Positions 57,851-64,000 of a stretch of DNA of 64,000 nt are shown one piece after another. Position 1 is the stretch's first letter. Each line of letters starts with the position of its first letter. The notes beneath the pieces were generated by a model, which ran no database searches, had not been told where the DNA came from, and saw nothing but the letters and a program-made list of their open reading frames with translations. The stretch covers positions 1-64,000 of the forward strand of contig CAJWVZ010000001.1 in assembly GCA_913048385.1 (NCBI GenBank), given 5' to 3'. A program made the translations under genes and the position numbers. Source of the stretch: an uncultured Gammaproteobacteria bacterium (GTDB lineage: Bacteria; Pseudomonadota; Gammaproteobacteria; Pseudomonadales; Pseudohongiellaceae).

Positions 57851-59446
57851 TTATCGACCGCCAAGTTCTTTTGCAAGGAATTCGTTATAGTCGCCATGAA
57901 AGTCGTTGATTTTTCTGTTACGAATCTCAACGATTCGATTGGCTAACGATGAGACAAACTCCCGATCATGACTCACAAAAATCAAGGTCCCTTCATATAA
58001 TTCAAGGGCAAGATTTAACGATTCAATGGCCTCCATATCCATGTGATTTGTCGGCTCATCCATTATAAGAACATTTGGATCTTGCATCATTAGTTTACCA
58101 AACAGAAGTCGATTTCTTTCTCCGCCTGAGCAAACCTGTACCTTTTTGTTTGCGTCATCAGAGGGGAAAAGTAGCCTACCCAATGTTGCCCGTACAATTA
58201 AGTCATCATGTGAGGGTTTCCGCCATTGACTCATCCATTCGAATACTGTCAGGTTCTCAGCGAAATCTGGTGTATTGTCCTGAGGGCAATAACCAAGTCG
58301 CGCATTTTCTGCCCAACTTATAACGCCGTGCTGCGGTCTAAGTTCGTTTACAAGGCAGCGTAAAAAGGTTGATTTTCCGGCGCCATTTTCCCCAATTATA
58401 GCCATTTTAGTTCCGGCGGGAATAATCATTTGGCAATCGCTAAACAGAGTTTCATCGTCAAAGCTTTGCGACAAATTCTCAACAACCAGGGCCTGTCGGT
58501 GGAGTTTTTTTTCTTGATTAAATCGTATGTACGGATTCACGCGACTGGATGGCTTTACATCTTCTAGTTTTATCTTCTCTAATTGCTTGGCACGGGAGGT
58601 GGCTTGTTTGGCTTTCGAGGCGTTTGCTGAAAATCGACTTACAAATTGTTGTAGGTCTGAAATTTGAGCTGACTTTTTGGCGTTGATCGATTGCAGCCGC
58701 TCTCTTGCGGCCGTCGATGCAATCATAAAATCGTCGTAGTTGCCTGGGTAAACTCTCAGTTCGCCGTAGTCGATGTCGGCCATATGAGTGCAAACAGTGT
58801 TTAGGAAGTGCCTATCGTGAGAGATTATTATCATCGTTGACTTGCGCTGATTCAGTGTTTCTTCGAGCCAACGAATGGCGTTAATGTCCAAATTATTAGT
58901 GGGTTCGTCTAAGAGCAGGATGTCCGGGTCAGCAAAGAGGGCTTGTGCCAAAAGAACACGTAGTTTCCACCCTGGAGCGACTTCGGACATTTTCCCAAGG
59001 TGCAGATCTTGCTCGACTCCAGCACCAAGCAATAACTCGCCAGCACGGCTCTCGGCGCTATAACCGTCCAGCTCTGCAAAATCGACTTCAAGTTCTGCTA
59101 CACGCATACCCTCTTCTTCAGACATTTCTGGAAGGTTATAGATCCGGTCACGCTCTTCCTTGATATCCCAGAGTTGCGCATGGCCCATAATTACAGTGTC
59201 GATGACGGTATAATTCTCATAAGCAAATTGATCTTGATTTAGCGTGCCCAAGCGTTCGTTTGGCGTGAGCGATACATTGCCACCAGTGGCTGTAAGGGTT
59301 CCCTCAAGAATTTTCATGAACGTACTTTTCCCACATCCGTTTGCTCCGATTAGCCCGTATCGGTTTCCCTCGCCAAATTTTACTGAAATATTCTCAAATA
59401 GTGGTTTTGCGCCGAACTGCATCGTTATGTTTGCTGCGGTAATCAA
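57851..59446 (-). CDS. ybiT: ABC-F family ATPase YbiT
   Basis: Cytosolic twin-ATPase that acts on ribosomes rather than as a transporter. The 531 residues match YbiT closely along the full length, with Walker A GANGCGKS, Walker [13 protein letters not shown], the linker with SRVNPYIRF, the second Walker A GENGAGKS, signature CSGGERNR and MDEPTNHMD. The first signature motif is degenerate ([11 protein letters not shown]), as in the Escherichia coli protein. It has no membrane segments. Confidence 0.95.
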   Translation of the reverse strand: MITAANITMQFGAKPLFENISVKFGEGNRYGLIGANGCGKSTFMKILEGTLTATGGNVSLTPNERLGTLNQDQFAYENYTVIDTVIMGHAQLWDIKEERDRIYNLPEMSEEEGMRVAELEVDFAELDGYSAESRAGELLLGAGVEQDLHLGKMSEVAPGWKLRVLLAQALFADPDILLLDEPTNNLDINAIRWLEETLNQRKSTMIIISHDRHFLNTVCTHMADIDYGELRVYPGNYDDFMIASTAARERLQSINAKKSAQISDLQQFVSRFSANASKAKQATSRAKQLEKIKLEDVKPSSRVNPYIRFNQEKKLHRQALVVENLSQSFDDETLFSDCQMIIPAGTKMAIIGENGAGKSTFLRCLVNELRPQHGVISWAENARLGYCPQDNTPDFAENLTVFEWMSQWRKPSHDDLIVRATLGRLLFPSDDANKKVQVCSGGERNRLLFGKLMMQDPNVLIMDEPTNHMDMEAIESLNLALELYEGTLIFVSHDREFVSSLANRIVEIRNRKINDFHGDYNEFLAKELGGR

Positions 59447-59492
59447 TGATCTAATTCCTTTTGGATATGTCCGTTAAGTTTTGACGGCCGGT

Positions 59493-59521
59493 ACTATAGG
59501 ATCAAAAGATAAATAGGTCGA
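59493..59521 (-). promoter_or_regulatory. Candidate sigma70 promoter of ybiT
   Basis: On the minus strand TCGACC and TATAGT are 17 bases apart, about 46 bases before the ybiT start. The rest of the 292-base spacer to the thiolase-like gene shows no other structure I could support. Confidence 0.35.
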
Positions 59522-59738
59522 GTGTTTCCGAAATTTAATAGCAAAATTTTTATAAAAGACATTAAAACGAACATGTTTTTGTGGAGGGGTTTAAATAGCA
59601 AATCGTAGTCGTTTGCTTTTTGAGCGCTCTTAATTTGGTGGTACTGGTTATTAGCTAGGGATTTACGTACTCTCTTATTTGTTTTCTGTTGTTATGACTC
59701 GTTTGGACAAAATCTTATTCTGACGAAGGTTAACTAAA

Positions 59739-61292
59739 ATGATTGAGAATTTAACACCGATACTTGTCGGCGGGGGTCAGTTTACTGATGGTCAAAAAGT
59801 CGCTCAAAGACATCGGTCACCAATGGATTTGGCGGCGATCTCAGCAGAAGCGGCTATCGCTGACACGGGATTAAGTAAATTGAGTCGTTCGCTTCTCATA
59901 AAAGCGATTGACACGATTGCCGTTGTTCGGCTTTTTTCGGATTCACATAACCGTCCAAGAATGTCTAGTTCTTTCGGTCGAGCGCAGAACCCGCCACGTT
60001 CAATAGCTCGTAGAATTGGAGCTGAACCAACAAATAGTATATACGGCAGTATTGGCGGGAACACGCCGCAAAAATTTGTAAATGAAATGGCTCAACGTAT
60101 CTCTGAAGGGGACGTGGGAATTGTTCTCCTTGCTGGCGCCGAAGCGATAAGGACAACAAGGCATGCCTTGAGAGAGGGTATTACTCTCGATTGGGAGGAG
60201 GCCAGTTTTGGTTCTTTGGAAGATCGCGGGCAAGGTGAAACTATAACCAATGCGCATGAGTTAGCGCACGGAGTTGGAATTCCAATTAATACCTATCCTT
60301 TGTTTGAGCAGGCGGTTCGCGGAGAGCTTGGGCATAATGTCCAAGAACATCTTGCCTATATGGGATCTATTTTTGCTTCGTTTAGCGAGGTAGCTGCTGA
60401 TAATCCATTTGCCATGTATAGAACCCTTCGAAAGGCGAAGGAGCTTGCAGCCATAACTCAAGACAATCCTTTCGTAGGATTTCCTTATCCTAAATTTATG
60501 AACGCGATGGAAAACGTCAACCAGTCTGCATCCGTGATAATGATGTCGGTGGGGAAGGCTAGAGATTTAGGGATCGATCCGAGAAAGTGGGTTTTTTTGC
60601 ATGGATGCGCGGAAGCTAACGATAAATTGTTGCCGCTTGAGAGGATCGATTATCACTCATCGCCTGCGATGGATGAAACTTTTAATAGAGCGTTTGCGAT
60701 GGCGAGTTTAGACGTCGGCGCGATAGATTACTTTGATTTGTATTCTTGTTTTCCAGCTGCTGTCGAAATTGCATGTAAAAGCTTAAAAATAGACGTGTTC
60801 GATAAGAGGGGATTGACGTTAACAGGTGGGCTTCCGTTTTTTGGTGGTCCGGGTAACAATTATTCAATGCATGCGATAGTCGAAATTATGAAAAAGCTGC
60901 GAGGTAACCGCCAGGCCTTTGGGATGATAACGGCTAACGGAGGGTGTTTAACAAAGCATGCAGCAGGAATTTACTCAGCGATTCCTACATCCGGGGTTTG
61001 GGAGCGTGAAAAGGTATCGAATTATCAGCTTCGGCTAGATGACATCGCAAGCCCAGAAATAACAATGACCCCTCAAGGAGAATCAACAGTGGAGACCTAC
61101 ACAGTCGTTCATAAAAAGGGTGAGCCAGAGCTTGGGATTGTAATCGCACGAGAAAAATTGAGTGGTCGACGGTTTGTTTCGAATACTGCCAATAAAAGCG
61201 GTATTTTAGATGCAATGTTAGACCAAGATTTTTTAGGAAAGTCTGGATTTGTAAACAATGCTGACGGGAAAAATATCATCTCGTTTTTATAA
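59739..61292 (+). CDS. Thiolase-like acetyl-CoA acetyltransferase family protein
   Basis: The 517 residues belong to the long thiolase/SCP2-like group annotated as acetyl-CoA acetyltransferases: LTPILVGGGQFTDG at the N-terminus, VLLAGAEAIRTTRHALRE, then AIDYFDLYSCFPAAVEIACK, LTGGLPFFGGPGNNYS and ITANGGCLTKHAAGIYS with a conserved cysteine and histidine. A C-terminal OB-like extension follows. It probably acts on acyl-CoA esters. It is not the classical FadA or PhaA, and neither direction nor chain length can be told. It leads a plus-strand run with two dehydrogenases. Confidence 0.82.
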   Translation: MIENLTPILVGGGQFTDGQKVAQRHRSPMDLAAISAEAAIADTGLSKLSRSLLIKAIDTIAVVRLFSDSHNRPRMSSSFGRAQNPPRSIARRIGAEPTNSIYGSIGGNTPQKFVNEMAQRISEGDVGIVLLAGAEAIRTTRHALREGITLDWEEASFGSLEDRGQGETITNAHELAHGVGIPINTYPLFEQAVRGELGHNVQEHLAYMGSIFASFSEVAADNPFAMYRTLRKAKELAAITQDNPFVGFPYPKFMNAMENVNQSASVIMMSVGKARDLGIDPRKWVFLHGCAEANDKLLPLERIDYHSSPAMDETFNRAFAMASLDVGAIDYFDLYSCFPAAVEIACKSLKIDVFDKRGLTLTGGLPFFGGPGNNYSMHAIVEIMKKLRGNRQAFGMITANGGCLTKHAAGIYSAIPTSGVWEREKVSNYQLRLDDIASPEITMTPQGESTVETYTVVHKKGEPELGIVIAREKLSGRRFVSNTANKSGILDAMLDQDFLGKSGFVNNADGKNIISFL

Positions 61293-61355
61293 TTGTCTCT
61301 AATTTAAAAGTAGATATACAAATTTAATTGTCGAAAATTAACTGGAGTTCTGAGA

Positions 61356-62342
61356 ATGGCGCAGGAAAGAATTCAAAAAAGAATTGGGTCGGGTTTTTAC
61401 GCAAAAAGCGAGCCAGAAGAGGTTTTAAATGAGATTGATTTAGAAAATAAGATAGCGGTAGTGACGGGTGGTTACTCTGGAATTGGTTTAGAGACGACCA
61501 GAGCGCTCGCATCAAAAGGGATGCGTGTTTTCGTCCCTGCGCGCAGAATTGATTTAGCTGAAAAAAACCTCGCGGATGTTCCTGGTGATATTGTAATTAG
61601 AAGTCTTAATTTATCTGATTTAGGAACGGTTGAAAAATTTGTGACTGAGTTATCAAGATCAGAGTCTAGAATTGATATTTTAATTAATAACGCAGGAGTA
61701 ATGGCTTGCCCAGAATTTAGGGTAAGCTCTGGATGGGAATCCCAGTTTGCGATTAATCACCTAGGGCATTTTGCACTAACCACTCAGATGCTACCGTTAC
61801 TGATGTCCTCCGAAGCGCCAAGGGTCGTTTGTCTTTCATCAGTTGCTCACAAAAGAGCGGGCATACAGTGGGATGATATTCATTTTGAGCGGACGCCATA
61901 CGACAAGTGGCTTGCTTATGCTCAGGCGAAGTCAGCGAATGCACTATTTGCTTTGTATTTAGATGAGAGATATTCAGGTGAGGGGCTCCGAGCGTTCTCT
62001 GTTCATCCGGGTGGTATTCTTACTCCGCTTCAGCGTTACTTGAAAAATACTGAAATGGAGGCCTTGGGCTGGACGGACGCTGAGGGAAATTTGTCGGAGA
62101 ATGTGGCGTCTTTATTTAAATCAGTATCTCAAGGTGCTGCAACTAGTTTATGGGCAGCAACGAGCTCCCAATTAGATGGTTTGGGTGGACTGTACTGCGA
62201 GGATTGTGATGTCGCTGATGGTGCGTCTAAAGATTCGCCCTCGTGGTCAGGAGTGTCAGAGTGGGTAACGAGCCTGGCAGAAGCAGAACGGCTTTGGGAG
62301 GTAAGTGAAAGGCTTATTAATCAATGCGGAATGATTCCATAA
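61356..62342 (+). CDS. Short-chain dehydrogenase/reductase (WW-domain oxidoreductase-like)
   Basis: The 328 residues show the cofactor motif TGGYSGIG, followed by FVPARR with arginines that suggest NADP(H), then ILINNAGVMACPE, the catalytic serine in CLSSVAHKRAG and YAQAKSANA (YxxxK). The long C-terminus resembles retinol-dehydrogenase-like SDRs. It follows the thiolase-like gene by 63 bases and precedes the second SDR by 34 bases, so they are probably cotranscribed. Substrate unknown. Confidence 0.88.
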   Translation: MAQERIQKRIGSGFYAKSEPEEVLNEIDLENKIAVVTGGYSGIGLETTRALASKGMRVFVPARRIDLAEKNLADVPGDIVIRSLNLSDLGTVEKFVTELSRSESRIDILINNAGVMACPEFRVSSGWESQFAINHLGHFALTTQMLPLLMSSEAPRVVCLSSVAHKRAGIQWDDIHFERTPYDKWLAYAQAKSANALFALYLDERYSGEGLRAFSVHPGGILTPLQRYLKNTEMEALGWTDAEGNLSENVASLFKSVSQGAATSLWAATSSQLDGLGGLYCEDCDVADGASKDSPSWSGVSEWVTSLAEAERLWEVSERLINQCGMIP

Positions 62343-62376
62343 ATTAGTTTTGACATATATTCAAAGAGCTGGGCTT

Positions 62377-63144
62377 ATGAATTTTAGGGAGAAAAAAGTT
62401 ATTGTTACTGGCGGGACTAGAGGAATTGGTTATGCTATTTCCACAGCATTTGCCCAGCGAGGCGCTCAAGTTGCGATGGTCTTTCGTACTGACCGTAATA
62501 AGGCAGAGCAGACGCTTTTGGAAATTCGTGAAATCAACCCCGAATACGAGCATCTAATCTTTCAAGCTGACCTTTCAGATCCTGGAGCAACAGCATTAAC
62601 TTTCGATCGTTGTGTCAGTGCTCTCGGTGGAGTAGACATAGTCGTCAATAATGCAGGAATCGGTATCAATCATTCGGTGGACAGTGTCTGCTATGAAGAT
62701 TGGCAAGATATCTGGCAAAAAACACTGGCATGCAATCTTTTGGGCCCTGCTAATCTTTGTTTTTGTGCGTCAAAGCATATGATCGCTGAGGGAGGTGGAA
62801 GGATAGTAAATATAGCATCTCGTGGGGCCTATCGGGGTGAGCCTGAGAAGCCTGCATACGGCGCTAGCAAAGCGGGGCTTATCTCGCTTGGGCAATCTCT
62901 GGCAGTTTCTCTGGCTCCTTATAAAATTTTTGTTGGCACAGTGGCCCCGGGTTTTGTAGAAACAGATCTTTCTGCAGACTTGATGGCCTCTGAAAAGGGA
63001 GCCGGAGTTCGAGCGCAGTCTCCTTTAGGCCGAATTGCTCTGCCAGAGGAAGTCGCGCATGCCGTTTTGTTTCTCGCGTCAGAGGGTGCTGAGTTTTCGA
63101 CCGGCACGGTTATTGATGTGAATGGTGCGTCCTATCTGCGCTGA
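62377..63144 (+). CDS. SDR family oxidoreductase, FabG-like
   Basis: ATG 62377 (MNFREKKVIVTGGTRGIG) places the cofactor motif at the usual distance and gives 255 residues; the ORF-track TTG at 62350 adds nine unlikely residues. It shows VNNAGIGINH, NIASRGAYRG (serine), the catalytic YGASK and PGFVETDLS, and ends EFSTGTVIDVNGASYLR. It resembles 3-oxoacyl-ACP reductases. The 3' end overlaps the convergent acyltransferase by 13 bases. Confidence 0.88.
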   Translation: MNFREKKVIVTGGTRGIGYAISTAFAQRGAQVAMVFRTDRNKAEQTLLEIREINPEYEHLIFQADLSDPGATALTFDRCVSALGGVDIVVNNAGIGINHSVDSVCYEDWQDIWQKTLACNLLGPANLCFCASKHMIAEGGGRIVNIASRGAYRGEPEKPAYGASKAGLISLGQSLAVSLAPYKIFVGTVAPGFVETDLSADLMASEKGAGVRAQSPLGRIALPEEVAHAVLFLASEGAEFSTGTVIDVNGASYLR

Positions 63145-63986
63145 TCCTTTGGTGTTTCTTTAGCTGCTGCTCCTAATGAGCATACTTGGTCGTAGAGGTA
63201 TTTAGTAACGCTCTTTCTGGTTGGGTAAGGGGCGAACTCTTCGATCAAAATAGGATCGCCAATATCTACTTGCAAAGACCCATCAAATTTTTTTAAGGCT
63301 TCGTGAATTAAAAGGGCCATACGAAGTGGTTCCGCAATGTGGGAGGCCACATGAAATAATCGACTATTTCTCCCATGGAAGTGGATAGGCACGACTGTGG
63401 GCTTGGCCTCTAGAATTAATTTGGCTGCAAATGTTGTCCAAGGCGCATCCTTAATATCGCCAAAACCAAATTTATCGGCAGTGGACACCATTCCGGATGG
63501 AAATATTAGAACTGGAATGTTTTGTGATAACGCCTGAAGCGCAAGTTGTTTACTGCGGATATTAGTTCTGGTGGCTTCTCTCGAGGGGTTGAAGTCGATA
63601 GGAAGTAAATGTGGAGCGATCGTCGCATCTTGGCAGAGTACTGAGTTTAGCATGATGCGCAGATCGCCACGGACTTGCGCTGCGATATCGCAAAGGACGA
63701 TTCCGTCAATCACCCCGAAAGGATGGTTGGCTACAAAAAGTAGGGGGCCGGATCGAGGTATGTTATCCATCTTCTCTCTACTAAGTTCTACTTTGATCTT
63801 GGCTTCTCTCAGCGCGTGCCCAAAGAACTTGCTGATATCAAAATCGTCTTCTTTTAGTTTGTAGTAAGTTTTCTCAATGCGCCGCCTACCTAAAATAACT
63901 TCAAGGGATGAGATAAGGTTTCTGGTTAACCATGGGTCTGTTGGCTGTGAGTAAGAAATCCGCGGAGGAAAGCGCAGGTAAGGCAT
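63132..63986 (-). CDS. Lysophospholipid acyltransferase-family protein (PlsC-like)
   Basis: The 284 residues carry the acyltransferase box ANHPFGVIDGIVL and the second motif LIFPSGMVS, with VVPIHFHGRNSR later. The spacing H-x5-D is that of the ornithine-lipid/haemolysin-type acyltransferases rather than the H-x4-D of classical PlsC. It probably acylates a lysolipid at the inner membrane. The start, near the window edge, looks complete (MPYLRFPPRI), but an upstream start cannot be excluded. It converges on the SDR gene. Confidence 0.82.
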   Translation of the reverse strand: MPYLRFPPRISYSQPTDPWLTRNLISSLEVILGRRRIEKTYYKLKEDDFDISKFFGHALREAKIKVELSREKMDNIPRSGPLLFVANHPFGVIDGIVLCDIAAQVRGDLRIMLNSVLCQDATIAPHLLPIDFNPSREATRTNIRSKQLALQALSQNIPVLIFPSGMVSTADKFGFGDIKDAPWTTFAAKLILEAKPTVVPIHFHGRNSRLFHVASHIAEPLRMALLIHEALKKFDGSLQVDIGDPILIEEFAPYPTRKSVTKYLYDQVCSLGAAAKETPKDQRR

Positions 63987-64000
63987 GAATTGAGGATCTA

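Overview
The window looks like chromosome of an uncultured, probably marine, gammaproteobacterium. This is an inference from three things: gammaproteobacterial synteny (tRNA-Tyr/Gly/Thr-tuf-tRNA-Trp-secE-nusG-rplKAJL-rpoBC-str-S10-spc-alpha), C-minus forms of S14 and S4 with a 38-residue L36 carrying Cys/His ligands, and an accessory half with families common in marine gammaproteobacteria (exported TolB/PHP hydrolase, DUF5916 barrel, ydbH-ynbE-ydbL, sulfite dehydrogenases). No phage, insertion sequence, CRISPR array or rRNA was seen.

Bases 1-32.7 kb form one co-oriented plus-strand information-processing block. Three tRNA genes lead into a first EF-Tu gene, followed by tRNA-Trp, secE-nusG, the L11/L1 and L10/L12 operons, rpoBC, the str operon with a second and clearly different EF-Tu gene, then S10, spc and alpha operon genes ending at rplQ with a strong intrinsic terminator. 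Regulatory candidates are an L10 leader, twin TTGACT-17 bp-TAGAAT promoters before the str and S10 operons, a terminator-like hairpin between rpsL and rpsG, and a long structured spacer between rpsJ and rplC.

Bases 32.8-47.3 kb are accessory metabolism: a class V aminotransferase, an LspA-like peptidase, a histidine phosphatase, glycerol kinase, a large exported TolB/CehA-like hydrolase, an exported alpha/beta hydrolase, and a minus-strand cluster with a Tat-exported molybdopterin sulfite-oxidase-type enzyme, its cytochrome c, an SRPBCC protein and an exported methyltransferase. Two decayed genes lie here: a 5'-truncated gene just behind the methyltransferase, and a serine-hydrolase gene with its middle deleted. 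An MHS-type transporter sits between divergent units.

Bases 47.3-59.5 kb are mostly minus strand: ydbL-ynbE-ydbH (envelope lipid transport), an unrecognised Met/His-rich exported protein, a DUF5916 outer-membrane protein, a SoxC/SoxD-like sulfite dehydrogenase pair, recQ and the ABC-F ATPase ybiT. Hidden between the Met/His-rich protein and the DUF5916 gene, on the plus strand, is a 79-codon SelW/Rdx-family gene with an in-frame UGA at the redox position (C-A-E-U) and a fitting hairpin just downstream. It is a probable selenoprotein that the ORF track misses, and it is the best discovery in the window. Bases 59.7-64 kb hold a thiolase-like enzyme, two short-chain dehydrogenases and a convergent acyltransferase, probably acyl or lipid metabolism.
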